From JBGTNQ01 sp964646785 (GTDB lineage: Bacteria > Patescibacteriota > Minisyncoccia > Phycocordibacterales > Zambryskibacteraceae): a stretch of DNA of 11,006 nucleotides. The position numbers were made by a program, and so were the translations under genes. The notes beneath the pieces were generated by a model. The model was not told the DNA's origin. It saw only the letters and a list, made by a program, of their open reading frames with translations, and ran no database searches. The stretch's first letter is position 1. Every line of letters begins with the position of its first letter. Positions 1 to 7,094 of the stretch are shown in pieces. The stretch spans positions 1 to 11,006 of the forward strand of contig CAZYGU010000026.1 in NCBI GenBank assembly GCA_964646785.1, given 5' to 3'.

Positions 1-49
1 GAAGGCACTTGTCGATAAAACATTCGAATATATCGAACAAGGAAATTGA
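1..49 (+). CDS. 3' end of an unidentified upstream gene
   Basis: Reading from base 2, 15 codons run open to a TGA stop at 47-49. The encoded tail, KALVDKTFEYIEQGN, is too short to assign. Its place directly before mraY suggests another cell-wall gene such as a penicillin-binding protein or a Mur ligase, but this is inference from gene order only. Frame 1 is closed by a TAA at 16-18. The mraY promoter appears to begin in these last codons, since its -35-like TTGATG overlaps the stop. Confidence 0.55.
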   Translation, partial: KALVDKTFEYIEQGN

Positions 50-75
50 TGTGTGTGTCACAATAGCGTTATAAT
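46..75 (+). promoter_or_regulatory. Promoter of mraY, near-leaderless
   Basis: A -35-like TTGATG (46-51) and an exact TATAAT -10 box (70-75) are separated by 18 nt. Transcription would be expected to start about 7 nt after the box, around 82, while the ATG is at 85. The mRNA would therefore have almost no leader. No Shine-Dalgarno sequence precedes the ATG, which fits leaderless initiation. The boxes are seen directly; the start site is inferred. Confidence 0.7.
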
Positions 76-84
76 CTAAAAACT

Positions 85-1158
85 ATGGTAACTGACATTG
101 TAAAAGTATTCTTTCCTGCCATTATGTCGTTCGTGATTGGTATTCTTATCACACCGATTGTTTCAAACTATTTGTACAAGCATGAGATGTGGAAGAAAAA
201 AGCTGGGAAAGTAGATTTTCAAGGAAACGCAACTCCTATCTTTAATGAAATTCACAAAGATAAAGAAGTGAACACCCCTCGCATGGGAGGAATTATTATT
301 TGGGTTTCAGCATTCCTAACTGCTCTCCTCATCTGGTCTATCTCACGTTTTCTTCCTACTGATCTTTCGACAAAACTCGACTTTGTAAGTCGTAACCAGA
401 CTTGGCTTCCAATATTTACGCTTGTTGTTGGATCGCTATTTGGTTTGATTGATGACTACTTAACTGTGCAAGGAAAGGGCGGCGCAGCTGGAGGTGGACT
501 ATCGCTCAAAAAAAGATTAGCTATTGTCGCAGCAATAGGTCTCTTTGCTGGCTCATGGTTTTTCTTTAAACTTGATATTACTTCGATAGGACTCCCAACT
601 GGTTCACAGTTACCTCTAGGATTTCTTTTTATCCCTATCTTTGCTCTTGTTATGCTCGCATCGTACTCAAGTGGTGTGATTGATGGCATCGATGGACTTT
701 CTGGAGGAATTTTTGCAACCATATTTTCTGCCTATGCAGGTATCGCGTTTTATCAACAGCAAATTAATCTAGCTTCATTTTGCTTGGTAGTTGTCGGAGG
801 AATCTTGGCGTTCCTATGGTTTAACATTCCTCCTGCTCGATTTTATATGTCAGAGACGGGAACAATGGGGCTCACTATTACACTTACCGTTGTAGCATTT
901 ATGACTGACACCCTTGGTGGGGGATATGGAGTGCTCGTGCTTCCAATCATCGCCTTTCCACTCGTTATCACAACTCTTTCAGACATCATTCAGGTTACTT
1001 CAAAGAAATTGAGAAATGGTAAGAAAGTATTTCTTGTGGCACCAATCCATCATCACTTTGAAGCAAAAGGTTGGCCATCATACAAAGTAACGATGCGATA
1101 CTGGATTATCGGTGTTGTCTTTGCTCTCCTTGGAGTCATTCTTGCTTTGGTTGGATAA
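85..1158 (+). CDS. mraY: Phospho-N-acetylmuramoyl-pentapeptide transferase MraY
   Basis: MraY is an integral membrane enzyme that moves phospho-MurNAc-pentapeptide from UDP to undecaprenyl phosphate, making lipid I. The 357-residue length and a multi-pass hydrophobic profile fit the family. Visible motifs are MGG near the first loop, the Asp pair D123-D124 in LIDDY, a glycine/lysine-rich loop after it, the D200-G-I-D203-G-L motif (family DGLDGLA), and H322-H323-H324-F-E near the C terminus, diagnostic of MraY rather than WecA. The usual FMGDTGS motif reads YMSETGT, so the metal-binding Asp is replaced by E257. The ATG at 85 is chosen because the promoter -10 box ends 9 nt before it. The next gene starts 1 nt after the stop, so the two are probably co-transcribed. 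Family assignment is firm. The effect of Asp to Glu is unknown. Confidence 0.95.
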   Translation: MVTDIVKVFFPAIMSFVIGILITPIVSNYLYKHEMWKKKAGKVDFQGNATPIFNEIHKDKEVNTPRMGGIIIWVSAFLTALLIWSISRFLPTDLSTKLDFVSRNQTWLPIFTLVVGSLFGLIDDYLTVQGKGGAAGGGLSLKKRLAIVAAIGLFAGSWFFFKLDITSIGLPTGSQLPLGFLFIPIFALVMLASYSSGVIDGIDGLSGGIFATIFSAYAGIAFYQQQINLASFCLVVVGGILAFLWFNIPPARFYMSETGTMGLTITLTVVAFMTDTLGGGYGVLVLPIIAFPLVITTLSDIIQVTSKKLRNGKKVFLVAPIHHHFEAKGWPSYKVTMRYWIIGVVFALLGVILALVG

Positions 1159-1159
1159 T

Positions 1160-1672
1160 ATGAATACAGAGAAATTTGCAAGCATTATTGATCTCCTTGA
1201 TCAAAATAATGTCACATACGTCGTTCTTAAACACGAACCAAGTAAAACAAGTGACGAATCAAAAGCAGTTCGTGCAAAGCTGGGATATCCAAATGCGATG
1301 GGAGCGAAAGCTCTTTTAGTAAAATTATATTTTGCGGACAAAGAACAATTCGCAACAATTGTGTTGCCCGGTGATCACACACTCAACAAAGATATCCTTC
1401 TCAAAGAAATTTCTGGATTAAAAAAGATTCGTTTTGTGACTCCGGAAGAAATGCTTTCTCTTACCGGTCTGGTTCCGGGAAGTATGCCACCATTTGCAAC
1501 ACCTATTTTTCCTGATGTTCATATTCTCATTATTGCTAGTGCAATAGGGGAGAATGAAGAACTTGGATTTAACATAGCTGACCTTTGCCAGAGTGTAATT
1601 CTTAAATCAAATGACTACCTTTCAATCGTGCATCCGAATTTCATTTTAAATTGTTCACAGTCAAAATTATAA
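1160..1672 (+). CDS. YbaK/EbsC-family aminoacyl-tRNA deacylase
   Basis: This 170-residue protein resembles the free-standing YbaK/ProX editing domains, which hydrolyse misacylated tRNA such as Cys-tRNA(Pro) or Ala-tRNA(Pro). The family signature is visible: an N-terminal helix followed by YVVLKHEP, then GAKALLVK with the conserved lysine at K55, a VLPGDHTLN strand-turn, FVTPEEMLSLTGLVPG, and the G107-S-M-P-P-F pocket loop. The substrate amino acid cannot be told from sequence. An upstream ATG in the same frame (1112) would overlap mraY by 47 nt. The ATG at 1160 starts 1 nt after the mraY stop and gives the normal family N terminus, so it is preferred. Translation is probably coupled to mraY. 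It is a translation quality-control gene inside a murein block. Confidence 0.85.
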   Translation: MNTEKFASIIDLLDQNNVTYVVLKHEPSKTSDESKAVRAKLGYPNAMGAKALLVKLYFADKEQFATIVLPGDHTLNKDILLKEISGLKKIRFVTPEEMLSLTGLVPGSMPPFATPIFPDVHILIIASAIGENEELGFNIADLCQSVILKSNDYLSIVHPNFILNCSQSKL

Positions 1673-1684
1673 ATCAACATTAAT

Positions 1685-1712
1685 TTGACTAATACATTTT
1701 TTGTGTTACATT
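1685..1712 (+). promoter_or_regulatory. Promoter of the small zinc-finger-like gene
   Basis: TTGACT (1685-1690) matches five of six -35 bases. TACATT (1707-1712) lies 16 nt downstream and is preceded by TGT, giving an extended -10 element. The predicted start near 1719 leaves a leader of about 37 nt, and an AGGA (1746-1749) sits 6 nt before the ATG at 1756. This gene therefore seems to use ordinary Shine-Dalgarno initiation, unlike mraY and ftsW beside it. Confidence 0.6.
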
Positions 1713-1755
1713 TTTTCTAGATTTTGCAGAACAAAAACCTCAACCAGGACTCACT

Positions 1756-1977
1756 ATGAAGAAGTGCAGATCATGCGGTGCCAAGATCCCAGATGGGAAG
1801 AATCACTACTGTCCCAAAGAAAAGCGTACCATCGATTCTGATGATGGAGACTTCCTACTTAGTTTCATTGTAGGTCGAGAATCTGATAGCACCCTTCTTG
1901 GAACAGCACTCGGTGGTGATTTCCTTGGTGCTTTACTAGGAGATCTTAGTAACGACAGCGATTCTGATGATGATTAA
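1756..1977 (+). CDS. Small acidic protein with N-terminal zinc-knuckle-like motif
   Basis: This 73-residue protein has no function I can name. The N terminus reads MKKCRSCGAKIPDGKNHYCP, with C4, C7, H17 and C19 placed like one treble-clef or zinc-ribbon knuckle. The usual final CxxC pair is represented only by H-Y-C, so zinc binding by C4/C7/H17/C19 is plausible but unproven. The second half is rich in Gly, Leu and Ala (LLGTALGGDFLGALLGD), and the last residues are a Ser/Asp tail (NDSDSDDD). It has its own promoter, an AGGA ribosome site 6 nt before the ATG, and a strong terminator directly after its stop, so it is an independent single-gene unit. Codon use is somewhat GC-richer than its neighbours, compatible with high expression. 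Confidence 0.7.
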   Translation: MKKCRSCGAKIPDGKNHYCPKEKRTIDSDDGDFLLSFIVGRESDSTLLGTALGGDFLGALLGDLSNDSDSDDD

Positions 1978-1990
1978 AGTGTGGACCGAG

Positions 1991-2023
1991 CAACGAGAGT
2001 ATATACTCTCGTTGTTTTATTTT
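1991..2023 (+). terminator. Intrinsic terminator after the small zinc-finger-like gene
   Basis: A 24-nt perfect palindrome (1991-2014, half-site CAACGAGAGTAT) is followed by TTTTATTTT (2015-2023). It starts 13 nt after the TAA at 1975-1977. In RNA the central bases would form the loop. This is a canonical Rho-independent terminator on the plus strand. It also shows that the upstream GTG at 1981 is not the ftsW start. Confidence 0.9.
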
Positions 2024-2046
2024 CCCCAAATAATATGACATCTCTC

Positions 2047-2055
2047 TGTTATAAT
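2047..2055 (+). promoter_or_regulatory. Extended -10 promoter of ftsW, near-leaderless
   Basis: TGTTATAAT is a perfect extended -10 element (TG at 2047-2048, TATAAT at 2050-2055). No good -35 hexamer sits 16-18 nt upstream, as is often tolerated with an extended -10. The ATG at 2062 begins only 6 nt after the box, so the transcript should start at or next to the start codon. There is no Shine-Dalgarno sequence in between. Confidence 0.75.
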
Positions 2056-2061
2056 AATCAA

Positions 2062-3165
2062 ATGAAAAAAACTGTCATGGACAGGCCGTTTCTTGTTTGC
2101 GTCATAACTCTAATTGTGGCGGGTTTTTTTATTTTTAGTTCTGCATCACTAGGTCTACTTGCAAAAGGTGGAGACCAGTATTCTGATGTTGCTTTCTCTC
2201 AAACTTTTTTTGGACTCTTTTTGGGAAGTATTGCATTGATTACCGCAAGTAGAATCAACTACAAGAACTGGAGAGGATACGCATTTTATCTTTTCATTGG
2301 ATCTCTTCTTCTTACCGCAATGGTTTTCGTTCCGCATATTGGATTTGAGCATGGGGGAGCAAAACGATGGATTTTGATTGGGAACTTTTCTTTACAACCG
2401 GCTGAGTTTTTGAAAACTGCATTTATTTTATACTGCGCAGCTTGGCTATCTGGAATCAAAGGTCAAGTGAAATCCTTTCAACAAGGATTTGTCCCATTTG
2501 TACTTATTCTTGCTGTTGTGGGTGTACTCATGCTTGCTCAACCTGACACTGACACATTCGCACTCATTGCATGCACTGGAGTTGCAATGTTTTTAACTGC
2601 GGGCGGTAAGTGGAAGCACGTCGCAATTTTGGTGGTAACAGCACTTCTTGGGCTTGCCTTGATAGCGACAGTGCGACCATATGTCAAACAACGCATTATG
2701 ACATTCATGAATCCAGCACAAAATGGACTAACTTCTGGTTATCAGATACAACAGTCTCTCATTGCAATTGGTTCCGGAGGATTTGCAGGACGAGGATTCG
2801 GTCAGAGTATTCAAAAATTCAACTTCCTTCCTGAGCCGATTGGTGACTCAATTTTTGCAGTTGCTGGAGAAGAATTTGGATTTATAGGTACTGTAAGTAT
2901 TGTTGTACTATTTCTCTTTTTTGCATTTCGTGGCTTAAAAATAGCTGTAAGGACCGATGAATCCTTCGGTAGACTCGTGGTTGTTGGAATTGTTATACTG
3001 ATAACGGCACAGTCATTTTTGAATATTGCCGCTATGCTTGGGGTACTACCACTGAGTGGAAACCCTCTCCCGTTTGTCAGTCACGGAGGAACAGCCCTCC
3101 TTATTACTTTGGCTCAAGTTGGTATTGTCCTCAATATCTCCCGATATCAAAAAAAGCTTACTTAA
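2062..3165 (+). CDS. ftsW: Septal peptidoglycan polymerase FtsW (SEDS family)
   Basis: SEDS proteins are multi-pass membrane glycosyltransferases that polymerise lipid II. The 367 residues are strongly hydrophobic. Family landmarks are K101-R-W-I followed by FSLQPAEFLK, QPD at 160-162 (QPDTDT instead of QPDLGT), the GYQIQQSLIAIGSGG stretch, and the catalytic Asp D262 in EPIGDSIFAVAGEEFGFIG. The C-terminal motif is LPFVSHGGT, against the common LPxISYGGS. FtsW is chosen over RodA because the gene lies with mraY and murG; sequence alone does not settle this. The reading frame extends upstream to a GTG at 1981, but that region is a terminator plus promoter. The ATG at 2062, just after the TATAAT box, gives a normal N terminus. 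murG begins 9 nt after the stop. Confidence 0.92.
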   Translation: MKKTVMDRPFLVCVITLIVAGFFIFSSASLGLLAKGGDQYSDVAFSQTFFGLFLGSIALITASRINYKNWRGYAFYLFIGSLLLTAMVFVPHIGFEHGGAKRWILIGNFSLQPAEFLKTAFILYCAAWLSGIKGQVKSFQQGFVPFVLILAVVGVLMLAQPDTDTFALIACTGVAMFLTAGGKWKHVAILVVTALLGLALIATVRPYVKQRIMTFMNPAQNGLTSGYQIQQSLIAIGSGGFAGRGFGQSIQKFNFLPEPIGDSIFAVAGEEFGFIGTVSIVVLFLFFAFRGLKIAVRTDESFGRLVVVGIVILITAQSFLNIAAMLGVLPLSGNPLPFVSHGGTALLITLAQVGIVLNISRYQKKLT

Positions 3166-3174
3166 CGATACTTT

Positions 3175-4145
3175 ATGAAAATACTTTTAACTGGTGGTGG
3201 AACAGGTGGACATGTATACCCAATTATTGCTGTTGCTGAAGAACTNNNNNNNNNNNNNNNNNNNNNNNNNNNNNNNNNNNNNNNNNNNNNNNNNNNNNNN
3301 NNNNNNNNNNNNNNNNNNNNNNNNNNNNNNNNNNNNNNNNNNNNNTGTGTGCTGCGAGACTACTTCGTATTCCAGTCGTTATCCACGAATCAGATAGCGT
3401 ACCAGGAAAAGTAAACCTCTGGGCAAGTAAATTTGCAGAAAAAATTGCATTGTCATATCCAGAAGCAGCTGAGTATTTTCCCACAGATAAAATTGCTTAT
3501 ACCGGAAACCCGATCAGAAGAGATCTTCTTCTTCCACTCACTACAAATGCGCACGCGTATCTAAAACTTGATCGTAATATTCCAACAATATTAGTACTCG
3601 GAGGATCTCAAGGATCACAGATTATTAATGACACTGTTCTTGAAGCTCTCCCTAAACTCCTTGAAACATACCAAGTTGTTCATCAGACTGGGAAGAAAAA
3701 TATTGAAGGAGTGAGAAAGATCGCTGATGCAGTGTTGCTTAATAGTGCACACAAAGATCGATATCGCCCTTATGACTATCTCGATGCACTAACTCTTCGC
3801 TCTGCGGCTGGGGCAGCTGATATTGTTGTGTCTCGTGCAGGATCTTCAATATTTGAGATTGCATCATGGGGTACGGCATCAATCATCATCCCAATTCAAG
3901 ATTCCAACGGAAACCATCAAGCTAAGAATGCGTTTGCATATGCGCGTACTGGAGCTGCGATTGTTATTGAAGAACCTAATCTCACAGGGAATATCCTTAC
4001 AGCAGAAATTCGAAGAATTCTTGATAATAAAGAATTACTTACTTCCATGAAAGAAAAAACAAAAGAATTTTTGAGACCTCAAGCAGCACGGTTAATCGCT
4101 GATGAAATCATGAAGATTGCACTTCGACATGAGGTGAACGAGTAA
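3175..4145 (+). CDS. murG: MurG glycosyltransferase, interrupted by assembly gap
   Basis: MurG is a membrane-associated GT28 enzyme that adds GlcNAc from UDP-GlcNAc to lipid I, giving lipid II. Before the gap the N terminus reads MKILLTGGGTGGHVYPIIAV, with the GGTGGH glycine loop. After the gap, coding resumes in the frame beginning at 3348 with CAARLLRIPVVIHESDSVPG (family AARLLGIPVVIHEQNAVPG). It continues through LVLGGSQGS, the UDP-GlcNAc site SRAGSSIFEIASWG, and NGNHQAKNA. The two sides are out of register across the 100-N placeholder: a true gap of 2 modulo 3 nt would restore one frame, so this is not a frameshift. Compared with typical MurG, roughly 70-85 residues are missing. gltX begins 3 nt after the TAA. 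Confidence 0.92.
3246..3345. other. Assembly gap (100 N) inside murG
   Basis: A run of exactly 100 N is the conventional placeholder for a gap of unknown length. The flanks are both murG, so the missing DNA is internal to that gene. Reading frames require a true length of 2 modulo 3, and family length suggests about 210-260 nt. Confidence 0.95.
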
Positions 4146-4148
4146 TAC

Positions 4149-5519
4149 ATGAATGATGAATCCAAAAAAATTGTTGTTCGTATGGCCCCGTCTCCAACGG
4201 GTAATTTGCATGTAGGAACCGCAAGAACAACTCTTTACAATTACCTTTTTGCTAAAAGGTATGGTGGTAATTTTATTCTTCGTATCGAGGATACAGACAA
4301 AGAAAGATCAACAAAAGCATTTGAGGAAAACATTCTCAGCGGATTAGAGTGGCTTGGTCTTTCATGGGATGAGTTTTATCGTCAATCAGAAAGAACAGAC
4401 ATATACAGAAAATATGTGCAGACAATGATAGACAATGGTTCTGCATACATTTCAAAAGAAGAACCAAAAGAAGCTGGACAAAGAGACGAAGTTATCCGTT
4501 TCAAGAACCCTAATAAGAAAGTTGCTTTTGATGATTTAGTGAGAGGAACAGTTGAATTTGATACGACTGAGCTCGGGGATTTTGTTATTGCTCGAAGTAT
4601 AGAAGAACCTCTATATCATCTTGCAGTTGTTGTTGATGACCACGAAATGCATGTGACACATATTATTCGAGGTGAAGACCATATTTCTAACACTCCACGA
4701 CAAATTCTTATCCAAGAAGCAATCGGTGCAACTCGCCCTATCTATGCACACATACCTCTCATTCTTGATGCAGAAAGAAAAAAACTTTCAAAGAGAAAGC
4801 ATGGTGCTGCAGTTTGGATCGATACATACAAGGATGAAGGATACCTCCCCGAAGCACTTCTCAACTTTTATGCATTTATTGGTTGGAACCCAGGTACAGA
4901 ACAAGAAATTTTTTCTTTAAAGGAACTCGAACAAGTATTTGATATCAACCAAGTACAAAAGGGTGGGGGAATATTCAACAAAGAGAAACTTGATTGGTTT
5001 AATAAAGAGCATATGAAGCTCCTCCCTCTTGATGAAATAGTGAAACAAATTGAAATTGCTTTGTTGAATTCTGATCGAATAAAAGAAAAAAAATATCCTG
5101 TCGACCAGAACACAATTCAGAGTGTAAAAAACAGTATATTTACGAGAGTTTCGACATTTGGTGAGATCACAAAACTAGCAAACGATGGGGAACTTGATTA
5201 CATATTTGAGGTGCCAACCTACGACCTATCTTTGTTGCTATGGAAAGACGAGAAAGATTTTGCTATCACCGCACGTCACATAGAAAGAGTCATAGATATG
5301 CTCGAGGCTGTTCCTGAGGAATCCTTCACTGAAGAATCTGTTAAATCTGCAGTTTGGGACTATGCATCTGAAGTCGGAAGAGGAAATGTTCTTTGGCCAA
5401 CACGAGTTGCTTTATCTGGAAAAGAAAAATCACCTGATCCATTTACCCTTGCTAGCATGCTTGGTAAACAAGAAACTCTTTCAAGACTTAGGAAAGCAAA
5501 AACGGATCTTCAAGTATAA
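4149..5519 (+). CDS. gltX: Glutamyl-tRNA synthetase GltX
   Basis: This class I synthetase charges tRNA(Glu) with glutamate, and in bacteria without GlnRS often also tRNA(Gln). The catalytic signatures are PSPTGNLHVGTAR (HIGH-type motif at H21-V-G-T24), FILRIEDTDKERS, HLAVVVDDHEMHVTHIIRGEDHISNTPRQ, and the KMSKS-type loop K212-L-S-K-R216. Length is 456 residues. The stretch between AYISKEE and VIRFKNPNKK is shortened relative to the E. coli type, and the cysteines of the zinc-binding insert are absent. I recall this compact form from Parcubacteria. The C-terminal anticodon-binding region is helical and less conserved. It starts 3 nt after murG, so it is probably transcribed with it. Its stop codon overlaps the TATAAT box of the next gene. 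Whether it is discriminating cannot be read from sequence. Confidence 0.95.
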   Translation: MNDESKKIVVRMAPSPTGNLHVGTARTTLYNYLFAKRYGGNFILRIEDTDKERSTKAFEENILSGLEWLGLSWDEFYRQSERTDIYRKYVQTMIDNGSAYISKEEPKEAGQRDEVIRFKNPNKKVAFDDLVRGTVEFDTTELGDFVIARSIEEPLYHLAVVVDDHEMHVTHIIRGEDHISNTPRQILIQEAIGATRPIYAHIPLILDAERKKLSKRKHGAAVWIDTYKDEGYLPEALLNFYAFIGWNPGTEQEIFSLKELEQVFDINQVQKGGGIFNKEKLDWFNKEHMKLLPLDEIVKQIEIALLNSDRIKEKKYPVDQNTIQSVKNSIFTRVSTFGEITKLANDGELDYIFEVPTYDLSLLLWKDEKDFAITARHIERVIDMLEAVPEESFTEESVKSAVWDYASEVGRGNVLWPTRVALSGKEKSPDPFTLASMLGKQETLSRLRKAKTDLQV

Positions 5520-5520
5520 T
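5515..5520 (+). promoter_or_regulatory. -10 box of the M23 peptidase gene
   Basis: An exact TATAAT at 5515-5520 contains the gltX stop TAA (5517-5519) and ends 9 nt before the ATG at 5530, the same spacing as in mraY. No clear -35 or extended TG is present, so strength is uncertain. The repeated geometry across four genes is the main argument for function. Confidence 0.5.
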
Positions 5521-5529
5521 GAATACTAC

Positions 5530-6843
5530 ATGTTGAGATTTTCACTAACCACACAAAAAATTGCTGTGAGTATAGGAGTATGTACTCTTTTTCTTTTTGC
5601 ATCATTCAGTACATTACACGCACTTACTGTTGATGAACTGAAACAACAAATTTCAACAAAACAAAAAGAAAAGGCAGCTCTTGATGCCGAAAACCTTCGT
5701 CTTCAAGCTCAAATCGACCAGACAAACAAGCAAGCTAAGACTCTTCAAGGTGATGTGAAAGTACTCGATACTACTCAAAAAAAGCTTCAAAATGACATTA
5801 AAGTTACTCAAAATAAAATTAAGACAACTGAACTTTCAATTCAAAAATTATCTTTAGAAATAAATAGTACAGCAAATAAAATAGAAAAAAACAAAAACGC
5901 GATGGGGGAGGCACTTCGCGCTCTTAACCGAACCGATGAAGAAACGATTATTCAAAGTTTTCTTCAGTACAAAAATTTAAGTGAAGTATGGAATGGAATT
6001 GAAACAATCCGTCAGTTTCAAAACTCGATGAAACAAAAAACAGATGAGTTATTAAATTTGAATAATGATTTGAAAGATAAGAAGGATGAAAGTGAGGAAA
6101 ACAAAAAAGATCTTACAGACCTTACATCTGAACTCGGTGATAGAAAAAAAATTGTTGATCTTAATAAACAAGTGAAAGTAACTTCACTTGCAGTTACAAA
6201 AGAACAGGAAAGTGCGTATCGAAAAAAATTGGCGGAAAATATTGAGCGTGGAAAACAATTTGAACAAGAATTGTTTCAATTTGAATCTCAACTTAAAGCA
6301 CAAATTGATATCTCAAAAATTCCCGTTGAGCAAGGTGGAGTTCTTGGTTGGCCAGTTGATATTGTAAGAATCACACAACGATTCGGAAAGACAGTTGATG
6401 CAAAACGTTTGTATGTATCAGGTACACACAATGGAGTTGATTTTGGTATACCGGTTGGTACACAAGTTAAGTCTGTATCTGCAGGTATCGTGAAGGGGTA
6501 CGGAAACACTGATGATGAAGTTGGTTGTTACTCATACGGTAGATGGCTTCTTATTGAGCATCCAAATGGCCTCTCAAGTATGTACGCACACCTATCTGCA
6601 GTGAAAGTTTCAGTCGGTCAAAATGTAACTCGCGGTGAAGTAATCGGATACTCAGGTGGTCAACCAGGAATGTCAGGATCAGGATATTCAACAGGCCCAC
6701 ACCTTCACCTAGGATTATTTGCCTCAGAAGGAGTGACAATTCAAAAGTACACACAAAGTAAATTCTGTAAACAAGTTAGTATTCCAGTCGCAGAAGGTCT
6801 TAATGCGTATCTTGATCCTCTTGGTTATTTACCAGCTAACTAA
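5530..6843 (+). CDS. Exported coiled-coil M23 (LytM/EnvC-type) peptidase
   Basis: The first about 33 residues form a signal peptide: basic start, hydrophobic IAVSIGVCTLFLFASF, then a likely cleavage after LHA. Residues about 35-270 are a Lys/Glu/Gln-rich coiled coil as in EnvC and related murein hydrolase activators. The M23 domain follows from about residue 285: H300-N-G-V-D304 gives the first zinc ligands, Y-A-H354 the middle histidine, and H391-L-H393 the final HxH. All expected metal and catalytic residues are present, so unlike EnvC it could be an active endopeptidase cutting peptide cross-bridges. Length is 437 residues. The frame is open upstream inside gltX, but the ATG at 5530 follows the TATAAT box and begins the signal peptide. 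A small membrane protein gene follows after 5 nt. Confidence 0.92.
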   Translation: MLRFSLTTQKIAVSIGVCTLFLFASFSTLHALTVDELKQQISTKQKEKAALDAENLRLQAQIDQTNKQAKTLQGDVKVLDTTQKKLQNDIKVTQNKIKTTELSIQKLSLEINSTANKIEKNKNAMGEALRALNRTDEETIIQSFLQYKNLSEVWNGIETIRQFQNSMKQKTDELLNLNNDLKDKKDESEENKKDLTDLTSELGDRKKIVDLNKQVKVTSLAVTKEQESAYRKKLAENIERGKQFEQELFQFESQLKAQIDISKIPVEQGGVLGWPVDIVRITQRFGKTVDAKRLYVSGTHNGVDFGIPVGTQVKSVSAGIVKGYGNTDDEVGCYSYGRWLLIEHPNGLSSMYAHLSAVKVSVGQNVTRGEVIGYSGGQPGMSGSGYSTGPHLHLGLFASEGVTIQKYTQSKFCKQVSIPVAEGLNAYLDPLGYLPAN

Positions 6844-6848
6844 TATCA

Positions 6849-7064
6849 ATGAAATATTCTCATTCACGTGAGCAAGGTTTTATCATGACAATTATTACCA
6901 TTGTTATTGCAATGGTCCTTCTAAAAGTTGTTTGGCACATAGATATCATCGAATACGTAAAAACAAGCACCTTAAAACAGTTTTTTAGCGACCTAAGCCA
7001 AGTGGCACATGATACTTGGAATGCAATCAAAGCCATGCTAACATCGACATCATCAACGACATAA
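6849..7064 (+). CDS. Small membrane protein with pilin-like N terminus, unknown function
   Basis: This 71-residue protein has a short basic start (MKYSHSREQ), then GFIMTIITIVIAMVLLKVVW, a single membrane helix, and an amphipathic C-terminal part (VKTSTLKQFFSDLSQVAHDTW) ending in a Ser/Thr-rich tail. The REQ-GF step into a hydrophobic helix resembles a type IV prepilin processing site, but the glutamate usual at position 5 of the mature pilin is replaced by threonine, and the protein is short. I recall similar small GFI-x-I-I proteins in Parcubacteria, without a function. It begins 5 nt after the M23 peptidase, so the two are likely co-transcribed and may both act at the envelope. Confidence 0.7.
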   Translation: MKYSHSREQGFIMTIITIVIAMVLLKVVWHIDIIEYVKTSTLKQFFSDLSQVAHDTWNAIKAMLTSTSSTT

Positions 7065-7094
7065 GATCAGTGCAAATTTAGCAAAAAACTCATT

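Noticed and set aside
456..722. Minus-strand open frame of 88 codons within mraY
   Set aside because: It lies fully antisense to a confident gene and its product is low-complexity proline/serine-rich, typical of a shadow frame.
1112..1159. Upstream ATG for the YbaK-like gene
   Set aside because: It would overlap mraY by 47 nt and add a hydrophobic stretch foreign to the family. The ATG at 1160 fits better.
3246..3345. Frameshift or pseudogene in murG
   Set aside because: The mismatch of frames spans a 100-N placeholder. Both sides are well-conserved MurG, so the break is an assembly artefact.
3224..3484. Minus-strand open frame running through the first gap
   Set aside because: It is antisense to murG and half of it is unknown sequence, so it has no independent support.
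5362..5529. N-terminal extension of the M23 peptidase inside gltX
   Set aside because: The extension is just gltX read out of frame. The signal peptide starts at 5530.
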